A program made the position numbers and the translations under genes. From Azorinus chamasolen (Eukaryota; Mollusca; Bivalvia; Cardiida; Solecurtidae), in NCBI GenBank assembly GCA_963576725.1, contig OY755237.1, positions 51,650,253 through 51,714,252 on the forward strand: a stretch of 64,000 nucleotides of DNA, written 5' to 3'. The notes under the pieces are model-generated. The model was not told the origin of the DNA and made no database searches. It saw only the letters and a program-made list of their open reading frames with translations. The stretch's first letter is position 1. Each line of letters begins with the position of its first letter. Below are positions 31,345 through 42,296 of the stretch, one piece after another.

Positions 31345-31800
31345 GATCGTGTGTTCAAGAAGTTTTGGGGTTTGATTTTCCATGTAAACAATACAAAGTC
31401 CAATAACTCTGCAGAATAAAATTGAACCGGAACAGGAATACATACACAACTAGGCATGGCGCTGATCAATCCTATGAAGTTTCAGGAAAATCCTACCAAA
31501 GATTTTGGAGAAACCGCAGAGACAAAATTTTCCATGTAGACAATTCAAAGTCCCATAACTCTGCAGAAAATCATCGAACCGGGACAGGAAAAAGATATGC
31601 ACAAATAGGCATGATGCTAATCAATATTTTGAAGTTTCATGTAAATATGACCAAACGTTTTCCAGAAACAGCGCGGACAACATTGTTCATGTAAAAAACT
31701 AGGCATGGTGCTGATCAATCCTATAATGTTTCGATGAAAATCTGACAAAAGGTTTTGGAGAAACCGCGTGGACAAAGTAAAATCAGATTGATGGACGTTC
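31345..31800. repeat. Tandem-core repeat remnant, about 160-bp unit, 3 copies
   Basis: CATGTAAACAATACAAAGTC plus CAATAACTCTGCAGA and GCATGGCGCTGATCAATCCT recur three times. Its reverse complement occurs at 57030-57370. It ends just before the mariner. Confidence 0.7.
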
Positions 31801-31837
31801 TAACATATGTACACTTGTTGCGCATTTCCTTTGTTTA

Positions 31838-33195
31838 CGAGGGTCCTGCAAAAAGTTCTGTCACTAACGGGTTTCCTGTAGGTATGAAATAATGCATTTA
31901 TATGCCAAACTCCCACTCATTGTTTTTTCACTCTTAATAAACCATGTATATTTTAAAACGCTTCACTGCACCTGAATAGTGTGTTCACTATCTAACGATA
32001 TCCGTTTATTTCGTGCAAATTGCTTTACAAATGACAGAGTTATTTCAAATTGAAATACATGCAGTCATATACACTGACCAATTTACGTGTCTCAATGTAA
32101 AATGGACGAAAAGGCTGAAATTCGTAGCTATATCAAATGTCGCATTTGGCTTGATATAGATTCAAAGCAGATATTTGAAGAATGTGTGGTATATATGGAC
32201 CTAATGCCATTTCAATACGCACAGTTTTTAGGTGGGTCAAGGCTTTTAAAGCTGGGGAAATATCTGTTGAAGATGACACCCGTCCTGGTAGACCTAAAAC
32301 CTCTGTTAGTAAGGCAAACATCGCTGCTGTAAAGGTTGTGGTCGAGCAGGATGCGCGATTGTCTGTGAAAGATATAGCTACTTGTACTGGCATATCAGAA
32401 GGCAGCGTGCAAACAATTCTGAAAAAGCGTTTGGACCTGAGAAAGGTTTGCGCTAGGTCGGTACCTCATTTGCTCACTGACGAACAAAAGAAACAATGCC
32501 TTGAATGTGCCCGGGAACTTTTGAAAACATACAAAGGTTGTGATAGTCGGGTTAATTCTAACTTGCTTACAGGTGACGAAACCTGGGTGCACATGTTTGA
32601 GCCACAGAGAAGGGCTGATAATAAGCAATGGAAGCGAAAAGATCAGAAACGTTTATGTATTGCCAAAAGAACCAGAAGTTCAAAAAAGATGTTGTACGCA
32701 ATATTCTTTAATTCGAGTGGGCCAGTCGTTCAAGTGCCTTGCCCATCTGGTCGTACAGTCACTGGTCGATTCTACAATAACTCTGTACTAAAGAAACGTC
32801 CAAGCAAAGGATGGGCAGGTGTCCATCTTATACATGATAATGCCTCCTCTCACAAGTGCGAGGCTGTTAAGTCTTTTCTGACTTCGGAAAATGTGAAAGT
32901 TGTAAACCATCCACCTTATTCACCTGACCTGAGTCCCTGTGACTTTTTCTTATTTCCTAGACTGAAGAAAATGTTTTCTGGAAAGAAATATAAGTCCAGA
33001 AGTTCTCTTGGCAGCGCTATCTATCAGTGTCTCCAACAGATACCTAAAGAAGACCTTTTTTTCGCTTTTCGAGACTGGGTAAAAAGGTTACAAAAATGTG
33101 TTTCGGTTTCGAAGGTTTGTAATAAAAATATTTTTAATTAAACTTAACACTTAAAAAATCCGAACTCAATGACAGAACTTTTTGCATGACCCTCG
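31838..33195 (+). mobile_element. Mariner element, 1358 bp, with intact terminal repeats
   Basis: Terminal inverted repeats CGAGGGTCCTGCAAAAAGTT (31838) and the inverted CGAGGGTCATGCAAAAAGTT (ending 33195) match except at one position. TA dinucleotides flank both ends (31836-31837, 33196-33197). The length and the transposase type are those of mariner. It sits between the two genes. Confidence 0.95.
32104..33141 (+). pseudogene. Mariner transposase (DD34D) with an N-terminal frameshift
   Basis: The main frame (from 32182, 319 residues) has the HTH region GEISVEDDTRPGRPKTSVSK, then GDETWVH (first Asp), HDNASSH (second Asp), and YSPDLSPCDFFLFP (third Asp). The last two Asp are 34 residues apart, which defines mariner. 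The N-terminus (MDEKAEIRSYIKCRIWLDID) lies in another frame from 32104, and a one-base shift near 32175-32185 separates the two. The catalytic triad is intact, but this copy cannot make the full protein unless the shift is a sequence error. Confidence 0.93.
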
Positions 33196-33415
33196 TAAAT
33201 TAACTAATTCTCTCCTACTGATGCCTTTTTGAACAATTATAAAATTCTGCTTTTTTATAGTTACTGCCCCTTTTCGATTGATTAATTCAAAAACGTTGTC
33301 AGGATGCTTGGTGATGCCCAATGATAAGACCCAGTTTCAGACCTTCTCAAAATAACCAGCAGTGATCATTGATGTTAGCTCCAGTCTAAGCGTTTGTATA
33401 CAATTTCCATTAATC

Positions 33416-33826
33416 TGAGTAAGTTCAGCAAATTAGCATATTAACAGGTTTTCATTCATATTAACTATTGCGATTGACCAACCGCCTCACACATTTGAAT
33501 ATACAAAGTACTAATTTTTATACAAAATGAAGACACAAAATGAAGTTTAAAAGTGAAATAACTTTGATACATAACAAATTATTACTAACAGTCAAAAAGG
33601 GAGATACTATTGTTTTCATTAATCTGAGTAATTTCAGCAAAATAGCATATTAACAGTTTTTATTCATATTAATTATTTCGATTGACCAACCGCCTCACAC
33701 ATTTGAATATATACAAAGTACTAATTTTTATAAGGTATTAAATAAAACAAAATGAAGTTTAGAAGTGAAATAACTTTGATACACAACGAACTATTACTAA
33801 CAGTCAAAAAGGGAGATAATCCTGTA
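33416..33826. repeat. Tandem duplication of about 205 bp
   Basis: CGATTGACCAACCGCCTCAC plus ACATTTGAATATA and TAACAGTCAAAAAGGGAGAT appear in both halves (33416-33612, 33625-33826) at about 90% identity by eye. Confidence 0.85.
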
Positions 33827-34097
33827 TATACAGAGATACATCAAATCGCTTACCTAGCGATATACTGCAGGTTTTCTTGACAGAGGTTGGCTCTAAAAAT
33901 AATCCAGGGGGAATGAGTTAAAAGTACCCAACAGGGGCACAAAAGTACTCAACAATATAGATGGAATGAATAGAATTTACCGTTATCTATTGCTCTCCAT
34001 ACATTTCCGTTCAATTCAACCAAGCTTTTCCGTAAGTAATCGGACATTTCCGTACAATTTCGCATTATATTTGTGCACTACGCTGTGCATAGAAATC

Positions 34098-34160
34098 TGT
34101 AGGTATGAAATAATGCATTTATATGCCAAACTCCCACTCATTGTTTTTTCACTCTTAATA
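34098..34160. repeat. Fragment identical to mariner 5' region
   Basis: CTGTAGGTATGAAATAATGC through TTTTTTCACTCTTAAT repeats bases 31876-31939 of the mariner without visible change. No mariner terminal repeat lies beside it. Confidence 0.85.
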
Positions 34161-34209
34161 TCGCATTTTTACCAAGTTTTATTGGTAAATGTTAACAAAC
34201 TTTAAATGT

Positions 34210-35199
34210 TGAAGCCCAAACAGTTGTGCTTGGCCTCGTTGTTGCAATTGGCTGAAACACTTCGAAAAAAAGACCACTTGGACTGACAATCATAAATTTT
34301 ATTTGTACACAAAATTATTTTTTCATTACTATAATTAGTGGTAAGGACACTAAAGAAGTAATTCAAAACATCATGAAATAGTCTCTACCATTTCAAACTC
34401 TTAAAAAATAATAACTATATGAATTTGAAATGTCATCAGTTTTCGCAACGATTGTAGATACGGGCTAAAACACAGACTCTGGACCTGTTGGGATTTAAAC
34501 ATTTCTGTGACAGCTCAATGTTTGCAGCAACTAACTTGAACTGAGTAAAGGTTTAACTAACTCATTAATCCCTGAATCTTCATATGGACAATTCAAATGG
34601 AGTGTAGAATTTTATAGCCATTTTAGAAAGTACTGAAACATTTTTAAAATTCAAAAAGGAAACAGAGCAGACCCTGATCAAGATGGCTCCTATAGGAGCT
34701 GTCTGATCTTGGTCTACTCTGTTTGCAAATGCATGGACACTTTTTTATATGAAGGAAAGGGTTAATGGGGATTATAACACCACATTGGATTTTTTTGGGC
34801 CAAACCAGAAAGTGTAGAACCACTCCTATATCATAAGCGAACAGAGCAGACGCTGACCAAAAGCTCCTATAGGAGCCATCTGATCTGGTTTATTCTCTTT
34901 GCAAATTTATGTGTGAAAAAGGTGTTTATATGAGGGAAAGGGTTAGGTATGTAAATGTTATGTGTGTAATGTAAGGTTTATAATGGTATGGTATTCATTT
35001 ATGGTAAAGTATGAATGATAATGTGAAAAAGTATAAAAAAAAAACAAAAAAAAAACTACATAAGTACAGTATGAAGCAAATTTCTTTTTTCTCCTCCATA
35101 TATTTTGTTGCGTCAGTAAAATCTACCTGACAAAAGTCAATTCTACCTGACAAATTTCCTAAATCTACCTGACACGCCTCAGCAGGTTATCACATGTAT
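34210..35199 (+). repeat. Left arm of a 4.2-kb inverted duplication
   Basis: It pairs with 37068-38370. Matches run from the outer end (GTGCTTGGCCTCGTTGTTGC) to the inner end (CAGCAGGTTATCACATGTAT). Two family A copies within it (about 34560-34765 and 34765-34947) are matched by copies in the right arm, so they predate the duplication. The motif AATCTACCTGAC occurs three times near the inner end. Confidence 0.85.
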
Positions 35200-37067
35200 G
35201 TCAATGTAATGTGATATAGATCTGGGTCTAAACTATAATATCGACAGTTTGCTTATTTGCCAGCGTCTATTGGATAGACTAATATCAAATGCTTGTTATA
35301 TCGAGAATACAATTATTCATAAATATTTAAACATATTGAATCTACCACTTTCTACAATATAAAGCAATCTTAATCTGGGTCTAAACTATCATTGGGCAGT
35401 TTGCAATAATTTCCGACATGCGCCTACTTAAACAGCTAACATCAAATACATAGCCGCGGCATAGGTGTGAAAACGTAATCCCTATGTAATGATAAGGTCG
35501 ACCAAACGACTTTGGGTTTACTATATAAATTAAGGTCGACGAACGGATCGTCAACACTTCCTGAAAACACGTTTTGTAATGTTATCGATACCTTACAATA
35601 GGTGAGAAATACAATCACTATATAATTGTTTCCTAGGCGAATTCACCATTCGGGTTACTATATATCTAATTGTAGGCGACATGGTCATTAGGCGAATATA
35701 TTCACCATAAACCTGAACCCAAGGACATAACAGGTAAGTTTGACCTGTGCAAACGTCATATTTTGTATTTACATAGAGGCGCAATCTATATCATACCTAA
35801 TATTTTGATCCAGTGTTCGCTGCATACATACAATGATATGCTATCAGCCTTGTCAGCTGTTTGTTTTGCGGTCAAAACCTTTTCCGATGTTTAGACATAA
35901 CGATCATGCATGTAAAGCAAATGGAGAAACTTTAACAAGGGAGGTAACTCTTCCTGGCTCCCGAGTCAACTCTGCCTCGGGTCCATCCTCCAAAGCAGTT
36001 ATCTCCCCTAATCGCTTCGCTGAAGGAAGATCACTTTGAACAGAGTTTTAGACATACCCAATCAAGGGAAGTAACTGTAGGCGTATGACATTTGTTGACA
36101 ACATTTCGACATATATTTTATGTAAAAGTTATGATCAGAAATCACTTATTTTCAAAGCATAATCAGTATATTTACAACTTTGTAAAGACAAGATGTCGAA
36201 CTTTACAAACTGGTGTGAAAGGTAGGCCCAGACCGTATTTTTCATTCAACATTTTATAAATCGGTGAAGCCACGGCGTCTCAAGGACACATGCACTTGCA
36301 GCATCACAACTTCGAAAGCTTGAGAACATAGCTTCTTATATCACAAATATAACAACAATGGATTTTACTACCAGTGCATAAAGCACAGTATCTGTAGCAA
36401 GTAAGCAATATGAGCAGATTGCCTCAGAGCTGTCTGTGTCAATGAGCGAATAAGACGACATCCTTAATTTTGTGAGTTTATGGTGAATTCGCCTTATACC
36501 TTCTGTGATACCTTCTGTGATGTTGGGAAATCTTCTTAAGCCCCAAAGGCTTGTCGTTCCCCGCTATACTTGTAGTTTGTCTTCCGGTTTCAGATGGCTT
36601 TGTTCTTAATAAATTGTAGATATATCGAACCTGATAAACTTCCATTTCTGATCTTTATCCAAAAGCTTCTTGAACAAGTCCACATCTTTTGCCGACACTA
36701 TGACACTATCAAGGTTGTTCCAATCATTGACAGCACGATGGGAAAATGAGTTTTGTCGAATACTTCTTGTAGCTCTTGGTTTCTGGATTTTAAAAGGATG
36801 TTGTCTCAGGTCATGCGGTGTTGAAGCAAGAGTGAAAAAACTCTTGTAGTCAAAGTCATGTAAGTTGTGCAACAGTTTGTACACGATGATAAGATCACCA
36901 CGTCTTCTTCTATACTCCAGGGTGGGCAAGTTTAAGGTCCTAAGTGTGTCCTCATACACCAACTCGACGAAAATTAGATACAGTTTGGTCGCCAGTAACG
37001 AACCACCCCCGAAATAAAGTCGGAAAATCTCCTATCAACTCAAAATATTTATTATTTCTTTATGTAA
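35200..37067. other. Spacer of the inverted duplication
   Basis: It has about 1.87 kb between the arms. It contains a LINE fragment (36606-36962), a small AGGGAGGTAACTC/AGTTATCTCCCCT inverted pair (35938-36008), and otherwise nothing recognised. CpG-containing stretches near 35440-35560 could suit a promoter, but nothing supports that further. Confidence 0.5.
36606..36962 (-). pseudogene. LINE reverse transcriptase C-terminal fragment (jockey/CR1-like)
   Basis: The frame contains LNLPTLEYRRRRGDLIIVYK, then FFTLAS and NSFSHRAVNDWNNL. These are the familiar end-of-RT motifs (LEYRR.RGD.I..YK, S.R..N.WN.L) of jockey/CR1-group non-LTR elements. The RT core and the endonuclease are absent, as in a broken copy. 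Confidence 0.85.
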
Positions 37068-38370
37068 CAGATAACATACATGTGATAACCTGCTGAGGCA
37101 TGTCAGGTAGATTTAGGAAATTTGTCAGGTAGATTTGACTTTTGTCAGGTAGATTTTACTGACGCGACAAAATATATGGAGGAGAAAAAAGAAATTTGCT
37201 TGATACCTATGTTTGTTATACTTTTTCACATTATCATTCATACTTTACCATAAATGAATATCATACCATTATAAACCTTACATAACACACATAACATTTA
37301 CACACTTAACCCTCTCCCTCATATGAACACCTTTTTTCACGCATAAATTTGCAAAGAGAATAGACCCAGATCAGATGGCTCCTACAAGAGCTGTCTGGCC
37401 AGGGTCTGCTCTGTTTGTTTATGATATAGGAATGATTCTACACTTTATGGTCTGGCAAAAAAATCCAATGTGGTGTTAAAAACCCCATTAACCTTTTCCT
37501 TCATATAAACCAAGGTTTCACGCATTTGCAAACAGAGAAGACCCAGATCAGACAGCTCCTATAGGAGCCATCTGATCAGGGTCTGCTCTATTGCTTTAGG
37601 AATTTTAAAAATGTTTCTGTACTTTCTAAAATGGCTATAAAGTTCCAATCTCCATATTTCTTTAAAATTACTTAAGAATAAGAATATTCAGTAGGGACTG
37701 GAATTAGGAATAAAAATGGAACAGGGAAAGGGTTAAAAACAAATACTAGTAATTGACATGCAGTAATAATTCTAGATATTTTTCATGGGTCAAAAGGACT
37801 CTTTGAAATCAATAGGTCTCAAGCCCAAAACACTGGGTTCCTTATTAAATTATGTCATGAAAAAAAAATCAAGATTTATGACTGTTTTATCATATAATGA
37901 AAAAGATATTCTATTTTATCTTATTTGATAATAACGTTTTTAGTGGGGGGGGGGGGTGCTTATTTTATAACCCTTATTTAGCTATACTCCCCAGAGACAA
38001 CCTTTACTCAGTTCAAGTTAGTTAAACCTTTACTCAGTTCAAGTTAGTTACTGCAAACATTGAGCTGTCACAGAAATGTTGAAATCCAACAGGTCCAGAG
38101 TCCGTGTTTTAGCCCGTATCTACAATCGTCGCGAAAACTGATGACATTTCAACTTGATACAGTTATTATTTTTTGAAGAGTTTGCAATGGTAGATAATAA
38201 TTCATGGTGTTTTCAATTACTTCTTTAGTGTCCTTACCACTTATTATATTAATGAAAAATAATTTAGTGTACAAATCAAATTCATGATTATCAGTCCAAG
38301 CACTGTTGAAGCAGTCTTATTTTCGAAGTGTTTCGGCCCATTGCAACAACGAGACCAAGCACAGCTGTCT
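37068..38370 (-). repeat. Right arm of the inverted duplication
   Basis: Inverted relative to 34210-35199. It carries CATACATGTGATAACCTGCT at the inner end and CGAGACCAAGCACAGCTGT at the outer end. It contains two family A copies (about 37306-37489 and 37490-37737). It has about 260 extra bases (37738-38000, with a G13 run) not seen in the left arm, and a direct duplication AACCTTTACTCAGTTCAAG. Confidence 0.85.
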
Positions 38371-39395
38371 TTGACAAGGAAGCAGAGAAGCATTTCTATG
38401 TCTTATAATTAAATTATGAGAATATAATTCCTATTATAGGGTCATGACACTCCCATGTCGCCTCGCTTGAGTAATAAACCTGCTGCATGTGATATTTGTG
38501 GTAGACGTTTGCATTTTGACACGACTGGTTCCCGAACAATTTATTTGGTAAAGTAGTAGAGTGAAAACCGGAACCACCTCGTGATTATGTAATTCGGGTG
38601 TTCTCCAATGTCTCCACAGGGGATTCCCTTGATTGGTCCCCACCAAAACAGACCAAGCGTGGATCACAGCATGATAACAAGCTAAAGGTGGCCTGTTTGT
38701 GTAGAGAACTAACAGATAAACTCCATCAGGGATGAAAATATATGTCACTAAAAAAATTGCCTTGGTCAAATTTCAAAACGGTAGACCGGTAAAATAGAAC
38801 GGTAAACCACCTCTGAAAACGGTAGCATTCACCTACCGTCGGTAGTTATCACATGTATGTGAGATAATGTTATTGATACCTTAAATGATTCAAGATAAAA
38901 GAGTCCAAAAAGGGTGTCTTCTAATTAAATTTCGGAATCATTTTAGGCACATGATGACTTCCCCAGTAGCGGTTTACTTTCTCCAGTAGAGAATCACGTG
39001 ATATATTAATGTACGGACTATCTCAAAGCACACAATTATGACAGAAATCAGCTGATTTATTCAAAATAGAATGAGTATTGACAAAATACACAAAAACATG
39101 ATAATAATTTGCAGTTTAATAAATGCTATCCAAATATTTACCACTATATGAGTTGTGAACTGAACAAATCACGTGTAACTAATGCTTATATTTCTTTCTC
39201 AACTTCCATGTTTTCCCTTCTGTACAATCATTCAAACATTTCTTAATTTAAGCAAAACAAATTCTATCGTTAGATAGACCCAGATCTAAATCACATTATA
39301 TTGATGAAAATTTAAGTGCTAATTGCTTTTAAACTCTTAAAAATGTGTATGTGGGTTTGTTTTTTTATATCAGCTGTGTATAGCAGATAAATAGT
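38371..39395. other. No gene recognised
   Basis: AT-rich, largely single-copy within the window. A first exon of the AFG1-like gene could lie here or further left, but I saw no convincing presequence exon. Confidence 0.4.
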
Positions 39396-39399
39396 TATA

Positions 39400-39556
39400 A
39401 ATAGTTATTTATAACAAATATGGAAGGTGGAACATTTTAGCCATTTTAGAAACTAAAGAAACAGATCCATTAGTGATCCTCTAGGATCCGTCTTATCCGG
39501 GTCTACTCTGTTTGCAGAGGTGTGAAAATGTGTTTACATGAAGGAAAGGATTAATA
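39400..39556. mobile_element. Family A MITE, variant A', partial
   Basis: It contains GGAACATTTTAGCCATTTTA, a changed apex (GATCCTCTAGGATC), GGTCTACTCTGTTTGCAGAG and GAAGGAAAGGATTAA. Confidence 0.6.
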
Positions 39557-39604
39557 TAGGATAAAAGTAATGCAGAAAACTCCTATGAGCATTCTACATA
39601 TTTT

Positions 39605-39630
39605 TATACCCCCACAAACGAAGTTTTTTT

Positions 39631-39663
<33 letters not shown>

Positions 39664-40310
39664 GGGGGTACTGGGGGGACTCTGTCTTCAGTATTTTTGG
39701 AGTTATTGCCCTTTGTTATTTTTCAGTTTTCCGGAGTTTTTTTTCTAAACCTTTACAGATATTGAAGTGATATTTGGTATGTGGCTTTATTATAATGAGT
39801 TACAGATCAAGTTTGAATTTAGTTACGCTTCATTGATTTTTCACGGAAATACAGTGATTTTACTTAGAAATTTTCCGGAAATTCAGGTTTTCCGGAGTTT
39901 TTTTTCTAAACCTTTACAGATATTGAAGTGATATTTGTTATATGGCTTTATTATAATGAGTTACAGATCAAGTTTTAATTTCGTTACGCTTCATTGATTT
40001 TTCACGGAAATAAAGTGATTTTACTAAGAAATTTCCCAGAAATTCAGGTTTTTCCGGAGTTTTTTTCTAATCCCTTGCAGATATTGATGTGATATTTGGT
40101 ATGTAGCTTTATAATTATAAATAATGAGTTATAGATCAAATTTGAATTTTGTTACACTATATTGATTTTTAATGGAATTACAGCATTTTGACTTAGAAAT
40201 TTTGAGGAAATTTCAGGTTTTCCGGATTTTTTTTCTAAACTGTAGCAGATATTGTAGTGATTTATTTCTATAACCCCATCTTTGTGTCAAATGTGCTAGT
40301 GGGGGTATTC
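39605..40310 (+). repeat. Tandem-core repeat (type T3) with G26 run
   Basis: It starts TATACCCCCACAAACGAAG, followed by a run of about 26 G (39643-39668), then about 3.5 units of roughly 170 bp (TTTCCGGAGTTTTTTTTCTA, GATATTGAAGTGATATTTGG). It ends near GTGCTAGTGGGGGTATTCA. The G run makes the local length unreliable. Confidence 0.75.
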
Positions 40311-40345
40311 ATCACCTTTAGTGGTAGTTCTACTTCATCCTGCAT

Positions 40346-40555
40346 TAACTCTTTCCCTCATTTAAATACTTTTTCACGCCTTTGCAAACACAGAAGATCC
40401 AGATTGCTTATTTGGAATTAAATAGATGTGATTCTACAGTTTCTGCCAAGGTAAAAACATCTTATATTCATGTACCATTATAAAAATTCAGCTAATAAAC
40501 AGTCATGATGTCATTATTTCTCTCATGAATACTGAACAGGTAATGACTAATGGTT
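40346..40555. mobile_element. Family A MITE, apex deleted
   Basis: It runs from TTAACTCTTTCCCTCATTTA through CAGTTTCTGCCAAGG to GAACAGGTAATGACTAATGG. The central hairpin is lost between AGAAGATCCAGAT and TGCTTATTTGG. Confidence 0.65.
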
Positions 40556-40557
40556 AA

Positions 40558-40779
40558 CCCATTACCTCATAGGCTATTTTTAGATCCAACCTCTTTGAAT
40601 AAATCTACTGAAAAGGAGCATTTATTGGAGATAAAGGAACATTTCAGAATTTTGTAATTTGGAAACCATTGTGATAAATAGAGCATTTGCTCCTATTGAG
40701 CAAATGCTCTATTGATCACAATGGTTTCAAAGAGTGACTTTTACAGAGGCTTCAAAAGGCATCAATATGAGGGAATGGG
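40558..40779. mobile_element. Family B MITE, 222 bp
   Basis: TTAA flanks both ends (40554-40557, 40780-40783). The hairpin is nearly complete, with apex GCTCCTATTGAGC. Confidence 0.85.
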
Positions 40780-40914
40780 TTAAGCAAGCACCTGTTCTTC
40801 TAGACCCCTGTTTATTCATTATGCAGACGCTATTGACAGGTTCTAGTGTATTTGATCTACTTTTGTTCTTGTTATAATATTTATTGGTTAAAAAGTATTT
40901 TTCTTTACTTACAG

Positions 40915-41096
40915 TGGTTGACACAACAGATCAAAATGACACACACAGTCCTCTTGGAGCATATATGTCTAGAGTGGAAGCAGGGGAGTTAAGAGAGGAT
41001 GACTACCAGAAGACAATAGTGGCTTCCCTTGACAGACTTTATTACCAACTGGAGGATTACAGACCTCCCACCAAGAAAAATGCAATTTCTCAGATG
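40915..41096 (+). CDS. AFG1L: AFG1-like ATPase, exon a (N-terminal helical region)
   Basis: First recognised exon of a plus-strand gene for an AFG1/LACE1-family ATPase. This family is a mitochondrial inner-membrane AAA+ relative linked to respiratory-chain protein turnover. The exon encodes SPLGAYMSRVEAGELREDDY and LDRLYYQLEDY, aligning with the GPL..Y......LK.D..Q..V...L..L segment at the start of the conserved part of AFG1. The acceptor is TTTACTTACAG (AG 40913-40914) and the donor is CAGATG|GTATTT (GT 41097-41098). Two bases enter from a missing upstream exon that should hold the presequence. An upstream in-frame Met at 40884 lies in the intron and is not a start. Confidence 0.88.
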
Positions 41097-41167
41097 GTAT
41101 TTAACCTGTGAACTTTAACTGTGACCTATTTACCTATTTAACTGTAACCTATTTTTTAGACCCAACC

Positions 41168-41222
41168 TTTGTGTATTAACTCTTTCAATGCTAAATTTTC
41201 AGAGTGGACTATTCCACCAGTG
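41168..41222. other. MITE-end remnant
   Basis: A short TTAACTCTTTCAATGCTAAA stretch with CAGTGTTTAACCC lies between the exon and the next family B copy. Nothing else was seen. Confidence 0.4.
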
Positions 41223-41227
41223 TTTAA

Positions 41228-41450
41228 CCCTTTCCTCCATAACAACGCCTTTCTGCGCCTCTATAATAGTCACTTCTTGAAACCATTGTGATAAATAAAG
41301 CATTTGCTCCTATAGGAGCAAATGCTCTATTTTTCACAATGGTTTCAAACTACAAAATTCTAAAAAAAATTCCTTTTCTCTAGTTAATGCCCCTTTTCGG
41401 TAGATTTATTCAAAGAAGTTGGATTTAAAAATAGCTTGTGAGGGAATGGG
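41228..41450. mobile_element. Family B MITE
   Basis: TTAA flanks both ends (41224-41227, 41451-41454). The apex is perfect: TTTGCTCCTATAGGAGCAAA. Confidence 0.85.
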
Positions 41451-41474
41451 TTAACTATACCACTCAGTATGAAA

Positions 41475-41613
41475 GGTTTAAACTTGTTATAGGATTGTGA
41501 ATAACAAACAATTCAGACCCTGATCAGAGAGTCCTCTCAAAGCAGTCTGATCTGGGTCTATACTGTGTACAAATGCAACCGCTGCTGTACATGTGTATCC
41601 TGCATTCAAAGGG
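41475..41613. mobile_element. Family A MITE, right part
   Basis: It contains CAATTCAGACCCTGATCAGA, a weak apex (GAGTCCTCTCAAAGCAGTC), TCTGGGTCTATACTGTGT and an end near GGGTTTAA. Confidence 0.55.
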
Positions 41614-41618
41614 TTTAA

Positions 41619-41865
41619 GCCTTTCCTCCATAAATATGCCTTTCTACAACTTGCAAACAGAGTACACCCAGATCAGATTACTCCTATAGGAGCAGTCCGA
41701 TCAGATTATGCTCTGTTTGCACATGATATAATATAGATATGATCCTGCAGTTTCTGCCATGGCAAACCTTTTATACATTCACAGCTGATGTGTCGTCATA
41801 AAAAATAAACTAATCAATATTCATGATGTCATTATTTCATACATGATTATTCATGGAGTAGAGTG
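41619..41865. mobile_element. Family A MITE
   Basis: TTAA flanks both ends (41615-41618, 41866-41869). The apex is CTCCTATAGGAGCAGTC. Confidence 0.82.
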
Positions 41866-41875
41866 TTAAGAGCAT

Positions 41876-41932
41876 GTCTATCAGGTATAGGGTTCTATCA
41901 GGTATAGGGTTCTATCAGGTATAGGGTTACGA
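41876..41932. repeat. 17-bp tandem repeat, about 3.3 copies
   Basis: CTATCAGGTATAGGGTT repeats directly after the right end of a family A copy. Confidence 0.9.
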
Positions 41933-42089
41933 TGTATGAGTATGTAATATTTATTATAACCCTTGACGACTAGACTCTGATATGATACCGTGTATGAGAA
42001 AATGCTGTTGATCTTTGTCTACACTGTTTGAAAAATGCCCTATTCTCAAAGATATTCTTTTGCTTACCGGTATATGGCAAAAACAGCTG

Positions 42090-42296
42090 TTAACACTTTT
42101 ACCTGATAGAAACACTTTTTGGTGCCTTTGCAAACAGAAAAGACCCCGATCAGACAGCTCCAGCAGGAGCCATCTAATCATGGTCTTCTTTGTTTGCTTA
42201 TGGAATTATATAGATCTGATTCTACAGTTTCTGCCAGGGCCTAAAAATCCTGTGCTCATATGCCTTTATAAATTTTCAGGTTGATAAATATTCATT
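42090..42296. mobile_element. Family A MITE, interrupted at its right end by a T2 repeat
   Basis: It contains GCCTTTGCAAACAGAAAAGA, CAGCTCCAGCAGGAGCCATC, then CAGTTTCTGCCAGGGCC and TTGATAAATATTCATTATGTC, where the T2 repeat starts instead of the normal end. Confidence 0.65.

Noticed and set aside
35833..36039. Possible first exon for either gene, in a CpG-containing stretch
   Set aside because: The 68-residue frame shows no presequence character, no matching donor phase for exon 40915-41096, and contains part of a small inverted repeat.
40884..40914. Met at 40884 as a start for the AFG1-like protein
   Set aside because: It lies upstream of a good acceptor (TTTACTTACAG) in the intron, and the residues it adds do not resemble the family. 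Known AFG1 proteins have a presequence exon before this point.
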